A DNA stretch of 64,000 nucleotides from Bacillota bacterium (lineage in GTDB: Bacteria > Bacillota > Clostridia > Christensenellales > CAG-138). This document shows positions 28,145-36,120 of this stretch, in pieces. The DNA is taken from the NCBI GenBank assembly GCA_016286445.1, contig JAEESS010000001.1:62001-126000 (forward strand), read 5' to 3'. The notes beneath the pieces were generated by a model that was given only the letters and a program-made list of their open reading frames with translations, made no database searches and was not told the DNA's origin. Numbering within the stretch: the first letter of the stretch is position 1; each line of letters opens with the position of its first letter. The position numbers and the translations under genes are program-made.

Positions 28145-30349
28145 ATGGAACTGAACGGCACGGTACAATCCATCATCTATCGGAACGCGTCGAACGGCTA
28201 TACCGTTCTGTCGCTGCTTTGCGATGACGAAAAAACAACGGTCACCTGCGTCGGCACGCTTCCGCTCATCAATGCGGGCGATACCGTCTGCGTCACCGGG
28301 CAAACAACGTACCATCCGAAGTTCGGAAGTCAGTTCAAAGCCGAATCCTGTGAACGCAGAGCGCCGTCCAGCAATTCCGCGATCATCAAGTATCTGGAAA
28401 GCGGCGTGGTGCGCGGCGTAGGACCCGTGATGGCGAGGGCGATCGTCGCTGCCTTCGGCATGGATACGCTTGACGTTTTGGAAAACGAGCCGGAACGTCT
28501 GATCGAGGTGCCCGGGATCGGACCGAAGAAAGCGAAGATGATCTCGGATTCGTTCCGTGAAAAGAAATTGTTCCGCGATGTGCTTTTGAGCCTGGAGCCT
28601 TACGGCGTTACCGTCGGACAGGCTTACAAGATGATGCAGACATACGGCGAGCTGTGCCTTGCAAAGGTGCAGGAGAATCCGTATCAGCTGATCGATGATA
28701 TCGACGGGATCGGCTTTTTGACTGCGGACCGCATTGCCACGCATGTCGCCGGATTCGAGCAGGATTCGCTTGCACGGCTGATGGCGGGGATTCGCTATTG
28801 TCTCCGGCAGGCGCGCGACGAACACGGCGATATGTTTCTGGAGTACGCAATGCTTTTGGAACGCGCATCTGCCATCCTCGGCGCTTCTGCCGATCGGATC
28901 GAAGAAACGATCGAATGGATGGAAAGCGGCAGCGATCTTCTGCGCTGTGAGATCGGCGAAAAGGACGCTGTCTATCTGCCCTATCTTTATAAGTGCGAGG
29001 ACTATATCGCAAAGAAGCTGCTGCAGCTGAACGTTCCGCCGGTCTACGAGACCTGGGATCTGAATCGCTGGCAGAAGCGCGTCGGGATGGAGCTTTCGGA
29101 AGAACAGCAGAAGGCGGTTGCGCTTGCGCTTACTAACGGCGTATCGATCATTACGGGCGGTCCCGGCACAGGCAAAACGACGATCATTCGCTGCATCATC
29201 GATCTGATGCAGGAACAGGGTTACGCTGCTGCGCTTGCCGCGCCGACGGGACGCGCCGCCAAGCGCATGACCGAAGCGACCGGGAACGAAGCGAAAACGA
29301 TCCACCGTCTGCTCGAGTTTATTCCCGGCGAAGGTTTTCAGCGCAACCGGGATAATCCTTTGGTTGCAGATATGGTCATCGTGGATGAAATGTCGATGGT
29401 CGACGCGCCGCTGATGTATGCGCTTCTGCAGGCGCTGACAAAGGGAACGCGGCTCGTTCTGGTCGGCGATCGCGATCAGCTTCCGCCGGTCGGTTGCGGC
29501 AACGTATTTGCCGATCTGCTTGATTCGGAAGTCATGCCGTATTACCGCTTGACGGAGATCTTCCGGCAGGCGCAGCGGTCCAATATCGTGCGAAGCGCGC
29601 ATCTCATCAACAACGGAAGAATGCCGCTGCTCGTCGATCATGATTCCGACTTCATTTTTGAAGAGATCCCCGGCGTCGATCGGATCCGGGATCGTCTTGT
29701 CAATCTGATTCAAAGCGAATCGTCACGTCTCGGCACAAGCGATCCGCTGATGGACATTCAGGTGCTCGTTCCGATGAAGACCGGTCCGCTCGGCGTGATC
29801 GAGCTCAACCGGCTTTTGCAGAGCGTATGCAATCCCCCGTCTCCGTACAAGATCGAGCAGACCTGTGGAAATACGCTGTTCCGGGAAGGCGACAAGATCA
29901 TGCAGATCCGGAACAACTATAAGGTCGAATGGAAGAAAACGCTTCATAACGGCAGCTTTGAAGAAGGCGCCGGCGTCTTTAACGGCGATCTCGGGACCGT
30001 TCTTCGGATCGATCCTCGTGAAAAGTATGCCGTCATCGCATTTGACGACGGGCGGACTGCGGAGTATGCATTTGCGCAGCTTGAAGAGATCGATCTTGCG
30101 TACTGCATCACGATCCACAAGAGCCAGGGCTCGGAGTTTCAGACGGTGCTTCTGCCCCTTGCGGGCGGACCGATGCCGCTCCTTACGAGAAACCTTCTGT
30201 ACACCGCCGTTACCAGGGCGAAACGGATGGTATACGGCATCGGAAGAAGCGAAACGATCGCAAGAATGGTTCGCAACGCATCAAAGAATGAACGCAATAC
30301 CGGATTAAAGGAACGGCTGATCGAATATGAAGCTCTCGGAGCAAATTAA
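28145..30349 (+). CDS. recD2: RecD2-type 5'-3' DNA helicase
   Basis: ATP-dependent helicase of the RecD/TraA family that works without RecBC, in DNA repair and fork stability. The first 90 residues are OB-like, then helix-hairpin-helix repeats (GVGPVMARAI, VPGIGPKKAKMI, DIDGIGFLTADRIA), then two RecA-like motors. Walker A is ITGGPGTGKTTIIR, motif II VIVDEMSMVD, motif III LVGDRDQLPPVG and motif VI region YTAVTRAKRMVYG. 734 residues is typical. The only good ribosome site (GGAGG) is in the terminator stem of glyQS. comF overlaps its end by 23 bases. Confidence 0.96.
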   Translation: MELNGTVQSIIYRNASNGYTVLSLLCDDEKTTVTCVGTLPLINAGDTVCVTGQTTYHPKFGSQFKAESCERRAPSSNSAIIKYLESGVVRGVGPVMARAIVAAFGMDTLDVLENEPERLIEVPGIGPKKAKMISDSFREKKLFRDVLLSLEPYGVTVGQAYKMMQTYGELCLAKVQENPYQLIDDIDGIGFLTADRIATHVAGFEQDSLARLMAGIRYCLRQARDEHGDMFLEYAMLLERASAILGASADRIEETIEWMESGSDLLRCEIGEKDAVYLPYLYKCEDYIAKKLLQLNVPPVYETWDLNRWQKRVGMELSEEQQKAVALALTNGVSIITGGPGTGKTTIIRCIIDLMQEQGYAAALAAPTGRAAKRMTEATGNEAKTIHRLLEFIPGEGFQRNRDNPLVADMVIVDEMSMVDAPLMYALLQALTKGTRLVLVGDRDQLPPVGCGNVFADLLDSEVMPYYRLTEIFRQAQRSNIVRSAHLINNGRMPLLVDHDSDFIFEEIPGVDRIRDRLVNLIQSESSRLGTSDPLMDIQVLVPMKTGPLGVIELNRLLQSVCNPPSPYKIEQTCGNTLFREGDKIMQIRNNYKVEWKKTLHNGSFEEGAGVFNGDLGTVLRIDPREKYAVIAFDDGRTAEYAFAQLEEIDLAYCITIHKSQGSEFQTVLLPLAGGPMPLLTRNLLYTAVTRAKRMVYGIGRSETIARMVRNASKNERNTGLKERLIEYEALGAN

Positions 30350-30986
30350 AAACGGACTGAACTTTTTCGCCGACGCGCTCACGCCGGGACCGTACCAGTG
30401 CTATCTGTGCGGTGAAGAGGATCTGATCGGCGACGACGGACTATGCGACGAATGCCGGAAAAAACTGAAATACTGTCCGAATCCGACATGTCTTGCGCCG
30501 CTGGACGGGATCGCCGTCGGTTTGCAGTACAGCGAAGAGCTCGCTTCGGCGATTATGCGGTTCAAAAAGGGCGGACAGAAGGAATACGCGGGATTTTTCG
30601 CGCAGTATCTGTCCGTGCCGCAGGAATGGCATGCGGATATGCTTGTCCCCGTTCCGATGCATCCGCTGAAGAAATGGATGCGTGAGTTTAATCATACGGA
30701 ACTTCTGTCATCCTATCTGAGCCATGCGACCGGTATACCGTACTCAATGAATCTTCTGTTTAAAATAAAGCGTACCTCTGAACAGAAAATGCTGACCGAT
30801 CCGAAAGACCGCCGCCGGAATATCCGCGGAAGCTTTGCCTGCGATCCGCTCGTGAAAGGCATGCGGATCGTTTTGGTCGACGACGTATTCACGACCGGCG
30901 CGACCGTTTATGAGTGCGCCAAGGTGCTGAAACGCGCAGGCGCACAAAAGGTCTATCTTTCTGCGGTGACGTCTCCGAACCGCTGA
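30327..30986 (+). CDS. comF: ComF family phosphoribosyltransferase-like protein
   Basis: Homologue of the competence protein ComF. N-terminal zinc knuckle CYLCGEEDLIGDDGLCDEC; type I phosphoribosyltransferase fold with the PRPP loop VLVDDVFTTGATVYECAKVLKRAG. VPVPMHPLKKWMREFNHTELL is the family signature. 219 residues is normal. It is thought to help DNA uptake or single-strand DNA handling. It overlaps recD2 at its start and, at its end, overlaps the antisense spoIIID by 34 bases. The likely transcript end is the terminator at 31239-31283, past the whole of spoIIID. Confidence 0.93.
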   Translation: MKLSEQIKNGLNFFADALTPGPYQCYLCGEEDLIGDDGLCDECRKKLKYCPNPTCLAPLDGIAVGLQYSEELASAIMRFKKGGQKEYAGFFAQYLSVPQEWHADMLVPVPMHPLKKWMREFNHTELLSSYLSHATGIPYSMNLLFKIKRTSEQKMLTDPKDRRRNIRGSFACDPLVKGMRIVLVDDVFTTGATVYECAKVLKRAGAQKVYLSAVTSPNR

Positions 30987-31231
30987 CGCAGGCTCGCATA
31001 TTTGTCGTGCGTCGCCTTCCCGCCGCGCAAATGCCGCTCGGCTTTGTTCGTGTTCAGAACGTCGCGAACACTTTTGTACAGCACCGGATTGATCGACTGC
31101 AGCCGTTCCGTCACGTCCTTATGGACCGTGCTTTTCCCGATGCACAAAGCTTTTGCCGCATCTCGGACGGTCGCTTTATGTTCAACGATATAGGATGCTT
31201 CCTGAGAAACGCGATCTTCGTACCAGTTCAA
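30953..31231 (-). CDS. spoIIID: Sporulation transcriptional regulator SpoIIID
   Basis: Mother-cell DNA-binding regulator in Bacillus and Clostridium sporulation. 92 residues with the helix-turn-helix TVRDAAKALCIGKSTVHKDVTERL (residues 21-44) and the C-terminal basic RHLRGGKATHDKY, both close to the Bacillus protein. The start is a TTG at 31231, with GGGGGT 6 bases upstream; no in-frame ATG is nearby. Its 3' end overlaps comF on the other strand. It follows murI by 61 bases with a hairpin between. Homologues occur in some non-spore-forming Clostridia too, so it does not prove sporulation. Confidence 0.93.
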   Translation of the reverse strand: MNWYEDRVSQEASYIVEHKATVRDAAKALCIGKSTVHKDVTERLQSINPVLYKSVRDVLNTNKAERHLRGGKATHDKYASLRQRFGDVTAER

Positions 31232-31238
31232 GAAAATA

Positions 31239-31283
31239 CCCCCATTTGCTTATTGGTAAAGCATATGAGGGCGTTTTTCTTTT
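31239..31283 (+). terminator. Plus-strand terminator of recD2-comF, also a hairpin in the spoIIID leader
   Basis: Arms 31239-31251 and 31259-31271 pair at 11 of 13 positions on the plus strand, followed by CGTTTTTCTTTT. On the minus strand 12 of 13 pair (one G-U), and the downstream arm contains the GGGGG ribosome site of spoIIID. Confidence 0.6.
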
Positions 31284-31292
31284 ATGTCATTG

Positions 31293-32093
31293 TCAGAAGG
31301 ATTCGATGTTGATCGCCTTGATCGGTCCGTTCGGCAGATTCTTGAGATGTTCGGTATCGAACCGCTTGAAGCCGGTCTCGCGATCGCTGAAGCAGTATTC
31401 CACAAAATTGTCGGAAATGTTGTTCGGAAGCGAGATCGTTTTTGCGACCACCTCGGAAAGTGCCACGCCGATATTGATCAGATGCACATCGGGAAGCGTT
31501 TTTTGGATCACATTGGAAAGGAACGGATAGTGCGTACAGCCGAGGATCAGCGTATCGATATCCGTGTTGCGGATCGGAGAAAGATACCGTTCGACTGTCA
31601 TCTGCGTGATCGGATCGTCCTCGCGGAATCCGTTCTCGATCAGCGGAACAAACAGCGGACAGCCGATCCCGGAGACGTTGAGATTCGGATACTGATGATT
31701 GATATAGTCGGAATACGCCTGGCTGTGGACCGTCGCTTCGGTGCCGATCACGCAGATATGATTGCTTTCGGTCAGCTTTGCCGCAGCGTCGCAGGCAGGC
31801 TCAATCACGCCGACGATCGGGATCGTGAACTTCTTCTTAAGCTCCGGAAGCGCGATCGCGCTGACGGTGCCGCAAGCGACGACGATCGCCTCCACGCCCT
31901 TTGACAGCAGGAAACGTACGTCCTGTTCGGCGTAGCGAATGATCGTTTCCGGCGTACGGGATCCGTACGGCACGCGAGCCGTGTCGCCGAAATACACGAT
32001 GGATAATCCTTTGTTGGCAGAGCAAATCGCGTCCAGAACGGTCAGACCGCCCAGACCGCTGTCGAATACGCCGATTCGTTTGAATGTGTTCAT
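31293..32093 (-). CDS. murI: Glutamate racemase
   Basis: Makes D-glutamate for peptidoglycan. N-terminal GVFDSGLGGLTVLDAI and FGDTARVPYGSR are typical. The two acid-base cysteines are in VVACGTVSA and LILGCTHYPFL. The first motif is normally ACNT; here Asn is replaced by Gly. 266 residues is normal. GGAAGAGG precedes the ATG. A TTGCAA/TAGAAT promoter lies at 32121-32149. spoIIID is downstream on the same strand and could be co-transcribed. Confidence 0.96.
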   Translation of the reverse strand: MNTFKRIGVFDSGLGGLTVLDAICSANKGLSIVYFGDTARVPYGSRTPETIIRYAEQDVRFLLSKGVEAIVVACGTVSAIALPELKKKFTIPIVGVIEPACDAAAKLTESNHICVIGTEATVHSQAYSDYINHQYPNLNVSGIGCPLFVPLIENGFREDDPITQMTVERYLSPIRNTDIDTLILGCTHYPFLSNVIQKTLPDVHLINIGVALSEVVAKTISLPNNISDNFVEYCFSDRETGFKRFDTEHLKNLPNGPIKAINIESF

Positions 32094-32120
32094 AACGCCT
32101 CTTCCTTGGTTGTTTTCGGT

Positions 32121-32149
32121 ATTCTACCACGTTTTCCTCATTCTTGCAA
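32121..32149 (-). promoter_or_regulatory. Promoter of murI
   Basis: Minus-strand TTGCAA (32144-32149) and TAGAAT (32121-32126), spacer 17. Confidence 0.7.
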
Positions 32150-32171
32150 CATCGTATGACGCCGTATTCCA

Positions 32172-32203
32172 AAAATGCGGAGGGAGCGGATCATACCGCT
32201 CCC
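32172..32203 (-). terminator. Terminator of the yedE-tusA-DUF3343 operon
   Basis: Stem GGGAGCGG / CCGCTCCC (32182-32189 / 32196-32203), 8 bases after the stop of the last gene. On the minus strand it is followed by TCCGCATTTTT. Confidence 0.75.
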
Positions 32204-32210
32204 CCGTTTC

Positions 32211-32447
32211 TTATTCGTTTCGCAGCAATTCCCTGTATCCCGTTCCGTCCGCTTCATACACCGCTTCCACATCCGCGTCCAGTTCGGAAAGATTCGGATC
32301 GGAAGCGGAATACATCACGCATGTTCCGCAGCTGGAAGACAGTACGCGCGGGACCGGCGCAAGCTTTGACGGGATCGCTTTTTTTCGCAGCGCGCGGTCG
32401 CTCATCAGCGCTGCGGCATGCGTGTAAAACGTGGCGATATAATTCAT
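32211..32447 (-). CDS. DUF3343 putative Se/S carrier protein
   Basis: Small soluble protein of 78 residues. It reads MNYIATFYTHAAALMSDRAL, then IPSKLAPVPRVLSSSCGTCVMYSA. The CGTC in the second segment is the conserved cysteine site of DUF3343, a family found beside selenium-metabolism genes and proposed to carry sulfur or selenium. The ATG overlaps the tusA-like stop (ATGA), so it is translated with the upstream TusA-like and YedE-like genes. Function is inferred from neighbours. Confidence 0.85.
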   Translation of the reverse strand: MNYIATFYTHAAALMSDRALRKKAIPSKLAPVPRVLSSSCGTCVMYSASDPNLSELDADVEAVYEADGTGYRELLRNE

Positions 32448-32647
32448 TTTGCAAGCGTCATCTGATACTCGCCGTCGGTCTCCTCGACCTTGACGGTATA
32501 GTGCTGCGATGCGGCAAAACGAGTGATGTTGCCGACAGCGGTCATGTTGTCCACAAGCACCGAAAGCGTTTTCGGCTGATTCTTTTTGACTTCGCGCTGT
32601 ACCATCAGCACGGGCATCGGACAGCTCAAACCTCTTGCATCGATCAT
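32444..32647 (-). CDS. TusA/SirA-like sulfurtransferase domain protein
   Basis: 67 residues with the TusA signature MIDARGLSCPMPVLMVQREV, in which Cys of SCPMP carries a persulfide or perselenide. The rest forms the small two-layer fold (LVDNMTAVGNITRFAAS). In many selenium loci this domain is fused to a DsrE-like domain (YedF); here it stands alone. It starts 2 bases after the yedE stop and overlaps the DUF3343 gene by ATGA. Probably hands selenium taken up by YedE to the next enzyme. Confidence 0.88.
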   Translation of the reverse strand: MIDARGLSCPMPVLMVQREVKKNQPKTLSVLVDNMTAVGNITRFAASQHYTVKVEETDGEYQMTLAK

Positions 32648-32649
32648 GT

Positions 32650-33732
32650 TTATGCCCTCCTTTTTGTGTGGAATACGGACAGTGCCGCAAGAATGATGAA
32701 GCCGGCGATCAACACCCAAAGCACAGGACCTGCGCCGATGCCTTTCGGACTGGACGCAAGACCGAAGTTGTGGGAAACGGCAGCGCCTGCGATGAAGCCG
32801 AATACGGTGACGGCGGAATCGCTGTTGCCTTCGCCTGCAAGGATCAACTGACGCAGCGGGCATCCGCCGAGCAGAACGCTTCCCCAGCCGACAAGGACCA
32901 TACCGAGGAAATTGAAAATACCGTCGGTATGCGCAACGGGCTGATCCGCAAGTCCGAATTTGAAGTTGTGCGTGATGAGATTGCCGATGACGACCGCAAA
33001 GATGATCGCGAGGAATCCGTAGATCAGATGGAAGTCCTTGAACAGAACGACGTCACGCACGCCGCCCGCCATGCAAAGGCGGGAACGCTGACACAGCGCG
33101 CCGATCACGAGCGCGATCAGAAGCGCGGCATACCAGGGAGCGCGCATGCTGCCGGGACCTTCCGTACTCTTTGCAAACAGCTCCGGGATCAGTGAAAGCA
33201 CAAACAGTACGGCGAGCAGGATCGGGAAAAGCAGCCCTTCCAAGGCATTCTGTTTATATGCGCGGTTCAGTGTGAAGCCGAAACGCAGCGGGAATGTACC
33301 GATCACAATACCGACGACAAAGCCGAGCAGACCGACGAGCGCATTGACGTCGCCGCCGCCGATGCGGATGACCATGCGAAGCGGACACCCCAAAAATACG
33401 AGCGCGCCGATCATCACGAGCATACCGAGCAAAAAGCGTGTAAACGGCGAAGAGCCGCCCTGCGGTTTCCACTCCTTTTTGATCATGGACATAATCATTG
33501 CGCCGAGCACAAGACCGACGATTTCGGGACGGAAATACTGTACATTGGCTGCCGAGTGAAGCTTCAGAGAACCGGCGATATCGCGCTCAAAGCACGCGAT
33601 GCAGAACCCCATGTTTTTCGGATTGCCGAGCGCAGTCAGTATGACCGCAGCTGCGCCGACAAGCAGACCGGTCAGGATCACGAGCCAGTTCCGCTGCACA
33701 AAACCCGCAAACCCCTTCTTTTCGTTTTCCAT
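32650..33732 (-). CDS. yedE: YedE-family putative selenium transporter
   Basis: Integral membrane protein of 360 residues with about ten hydrophobic segments and two repeats of the YeeE/YedE type. Each repeat has the Cys motif GCPLR (FLGCPLRMVIR and LLGGCPLRQLI), and there are further cysteines in FCIACFERD and RSRLCMAGG. YedE proteins next to TusA-like and DUF3343 genes are predicted to import a selenium or sulfur species. The ATG at 33732 has AAGGAGG upstream. It shares a bidirectional promoter with the desulfurase-like gene on the other strand. Confidence 0.92.
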   Translation of the reverse strand: MENEKKGFAGFVQRNWLVILTGLLVGAAAVILTALGNPKNMGFCIACFERDIAGSLKLHSAANVQYFRPEIVGLVLGAMIMSMIKKEWKPQGGSSPFTRFLLGMLVMIGALVFLGCPLRMVIRIGGGDVNALVGLLGFVVGIVIGTFPLRFGFTLNRAYKQNALEGLLFPILLAVLFVLSLIPELFAKSTEGPGSMRAPWYAALLIALVIGALCQRSRLCMAGGVRDVVLFKDFHLIYGFLAIIFAVVIGNLITHNFKFGLADQPVAHTDGIFNFLGMVLVGWGSVLLGGCPLRQLILAGEGNSDSAVTVFGFIAGAAVSHNFGLASSPKGIGAGPVLWVLIAGFIILAALSVFHTKRRA

Positions 33733-33760
33733 TGTTTTTCCTCCTTTGCGCGCTATTCCC

Positions 33761-33789
33761 TTGCGTGAATAACGATCTGATGGTATAAT
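33761..33789 (+). promoter_or_regulatory. Promoter of the desulfurase-like gene
   Basis: TTGCGT (33761-33766) and TATAAT (33784-33789), spacer 17. Its -10 coincides with that of the opposing yedE promoter. Confidence 0.75.
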
Positions 33790-33813
33790 AACATATATAA
33801 GCGTTATTTGCAA
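33785..33813 (-). promoter_or_regulatory. Promoter of yedE operon
   Basis: Minus-strand TTGCAA (33808-33813) and TATTAT (33785-33790), spacer 17. The two opposing promoters lie within an imperfect dyad: AATAACG at 33768-33774 and CGTTATT at 33802-33808. Confidence 0.7.
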
Positions 33814-33831
33814 GCGAGGATAACGAATTGT

Positions 33832-34956
33832 ATGAAAATAATCTATATGGACAATGCAGCGACAAGCTTTCCGAAAGCGGACGGCGTTTCCGATGCGATG
33901 AAGCGCTTTTTGGATGAAGAATGCACGAATGTCGGACGCGGAAGTTATTTGCGGGCGCAGGATGCAGGACTGTCCGTGATCGAAACGCGGGAACGTATCC
34001 GCGATCTGTTCGACTGCCCGGACGCAAAGCATGTGATCTTTACGGGAGGCATGACGGTCTCACTGAATGCGGTCATCAAGGGGTACGTTCGACGCGGCGA
34101 CTGCGTACTGGTTTCTTCCTTTGAGCATAATTCTGTCATCCGTCCGCTGGTCCAGATCGGCGCGGAGATCGTTCGGATCCCCGCAAACGAGAAAGGCGTA
34201 TCCGATCTTAACAGACTGTCGGAGGATCTTTCGCCCTTTCGGCTGTGTGTTCATACCTTTGCATCCAACGTCAGCGGGATGATCCAGCCTGTCGAAGAGC
34301 TTGCCGTTCGACTGCGGCGTGCGGGCGTTCCGCTTTGTATCGACGCTGCGCAGACGGCAGGTCATTTTCCTTTTTCGATGCAAAGGATCGGAGCGGACGC
34401 GGTCTGCATGCCCGCGCATAAGGGACTGCTCGGCCCGCAGGGGCTCGGCATTCTTTGTCTGACGCCGACGTTTGCGGATCGGCTCGATCCTTTGATCTCC
34501 GGCGGCACCGGATCGGTTTCGGACAGCGAACGGATCCCGAACTTCTATCCGGATCGGCTGGAAGCGGGCACGCTGAATCTGCCGGGTATCATCGGATTGA
34601 AGGCGGCGCTTGAACAGGCGGATTTCAAGGCGCGGCGCGCTCATGAGGTCGTTCTGATCGCGCGTTTTCTGCATGCGATCGAGGATATGCCGCATATCAG
34701 GCTCCTCGGTTATCCGGAAGCGGATCGCCGCGTAGGCGTCATCTCTCTGGATTTTCTAAGAAGAGACAACGGAGAGATATCCTATCGCCTTGAAAACGAA
34801 TACGGCATTCTGACACGCTGCGGATTGCACTGCGCGCCGGATGCGCACCGTGCGTTCGGAACATTTCCGAAGGGCACGGTCCGGTTCAGCTTCTCTCCGG
34901 CAACGACGAAAGAAGAGGTTGACAGTGCCGTCGAGGCGATCACGGCACTGAGTTAA
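33832..34956 (+). CDS. Cysteine desulfurase family protein (selenium-locus type)
   Basis: Class V aminotransferase-fold PLP enzyme of 374 residues. [10 protein letters not shown] opens the protein; the PLP lysine is in [11 protein letters not shown]; the catalytic cysteine is in [16 protein letters not shown], in the SufS-like position. This branch (EF2568-type) is typically found in selenium-dependent molybdenum hydroxylase loci and probably mobilises selenium or sulfur from (seleno)cysteine. The ATG at 33832 is preferred over an in-frame start 8 codons upstream; GAGGAT lies before it. It diverges from yedE and has its own terminator. Confidence 0.9.
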   Translation: MKIIYMDNAATSFPKADGVSDAMKRFLDEECTNVGRGSYLRAQDAGLSVIETRERIRDLFDCPDAKHVIFTGGMTVSLNAVIKGYVRRGDCVLVSSFEHNSVIRPLVQIGAEIVRIPANEKGVSDLNRLSEDLSPFRLCVHTFASNVSGMIQPVEELAVRLRRAGVPLCIDAAQTAGHFPFSMQRIGADAVCMPAHKGLLGPQGLGILCLTPTFADRLDPLISGGTGSVSDSERIPNFYPDRLEAGTLNLPGIIGLKAALEQADFKARRAHEVVLIARFLHAIEDMPHIRLLGYPEADRRVGVISLDFLRRDNGEISYRLENEYGILTRCGLHCAPDAHRAFGTFPKGTVRFSFSPATTKEEVDSAVEAITALS

Positions 34957-34972
34957 AATATATAATTAACAC

Positions 34973-34995
34973 AGCGCCGTTTCGGGCGCTTTTTT
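34973..34995 (+). terminator. Terminator of the desulfurase-like gene
   Basis: Stem AGCGCC / GGCGCT (34973-34978 / 34985-34990) followed by TTTTTT. Confidence 0.85.
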
Positions 34996-34996
34996 C

Positions 34997-35025
34997 TTGC
35001 AGGAAAACGGGAATCGTTGTATAAT
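34997..35025 (+). promoter_or_regulatory. Promoter of the ornithine operon
   Basis: TTGCAG (34997-35002) and TATAAT (35020-35025), spacer 17. It follows directly on the upstream terminator. Confidence 0.8.
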
Positions 35026-35066
35026 CATTGCATATCGATCATTCAAAAAATCGAAGGAGGAAGAAT

Positions 35067-36110
35067 ATGAAACAGATTCAAGTAGCACTTTGGGGATTCG
35101 GTGCAATGGGCAGCGGTATCGCAAAAGTCCTGCTGACCAAAAAAGGCGTTGAGATCACCGGCGTTTGCGATATCCATCCGGATCGCGTCGGCAAGAGCAT
35201 CTATGAGCTGCTCGGTGTGGAGCGCGGCGACCGCAATGACGTGAAGGTCATCGGCGACATCGACGCAGCGCTCAATCCGAAGCCCGATCTCTGCATTCTT
35301 GCAACCGATTCGTTCACCAAGAAGGCTTATCCGAAAATCTGCCATCTGATCGAAAAGGGCGTTAACGTCATCTCCACTGCCGAAGAAATGAGCTATCCGC
35401 GTGCGCAGAACCCCGAGCTCGCGGACAAGATGGACGCGCTTGCAAAGGGCGCGGGCGTTTCCGTTCTCGGCACGGGCATCAACCCGGGTTTGATGATGGA
35501 CCTTCTCGCGATCTGTCTGTCTGGCTGCATGACGGACGTCGAGCATGTGCTGTGCAAGCGCGTGAACTCCCTCTCCCCCTTCGGTCCTGCCGTTATGGAG
35601 GAACAGGGCGTCGGTCTGACCGTGGAGCAGTTCGAGGAAGGCTGCAAGAACGGCACGCTGGCGGGTCACGTCGGCTTTGCGGAGTCCGTCGGCATGATCG
35701 GCGAAGCGCTCGGCTTTGAGATCGATCGCTTTGAACAGCAGATGAAGCCGATCGTGACGACCGTTGACCGCAAGTCCCCCTACGGCTTTGCGAAAGCTGG
35801 CGACGTCGCGGGCGTCAACATGACCGGTCAGGGCTATATCGGCGACAAGGTCATGATCGACATGATCCATCCGCAGCAGATCGAGCCGGAGCTTGAAGGC
35901 ACCTACACCGGCGATTACATCACGCTGACCGGCACGCCGAACGTCAACATGCAGATCAAGCCGGAGGTCAACGGCGGCATCGGCACGATCGCCATGTGCG
36001 TCAACATGATCCCGCACGTTCTTAATGCGACCCCGGGTCTCAAGACGATGATCGATCTGCCCGTACCGCATGCGATCATGGGCGATATGCGCAATTATCT
36101 GAATAAATAA
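35067..36110 (+). CDS. ord: 2,4-diaminopentanoate dehydrogenase
   Basis: NAD(P)-dependent oxidative deamination of (2R,4S)-2,4-diaminopentanoate to 2-amino-4-oxopentanoate in ornithine fermentation. N-terminal Rossmann fold with WGFGAMGSGIAKVL, then CDIHPDRVGKSI; the central GTGINPGLMMDLL is typical of the family. 347 residues. The ATG at 35067 has GGAGG 6 bases before it; the longer in-frame start at 35028 lies next to the -10. It is first in a seven-gene ornithine operon, with ortA 10 bases downstream. Confidence 0.95.
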   Translation: MKQIQVALWGFGAMGSGIAKVLLTKKGVEITGVCDIHPDRVGKSIYELLGVERGDRNDVKVIGDIDAALNPKPDLCILATDSFTKKAYPKICHLIEKGVNVISTAEEMSYPRAQNPELADKMDALAKGAGVSVLGTGINPGLMMDLLAICLSGCMTDVEHVLCKRVNSLSPFGPAVMEEQGVGLTVEQFEEGCKNGTLAGHVGFAESVGMIGEALGFEIDRFEQQMKPIVTTVDRKSPYGFAKAGDVAGVNMTGQGYIGDKVMIDMIHPQQIEPELEGTYTGDYITLTGTPNVNMQIKPEVNGGIGTIAMCVNMIPHVLNATPGLKTMIDLPVPHAIMGDMRNYLNK

Positions 36111-36120
36111 GGAGTGTATC

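Noticed and set aside
28073..29713. 546-codon open frame antisense to recD2
   Set aside because: recD2 motifs are intact on the plus strand, and the antisense frame has no motif.
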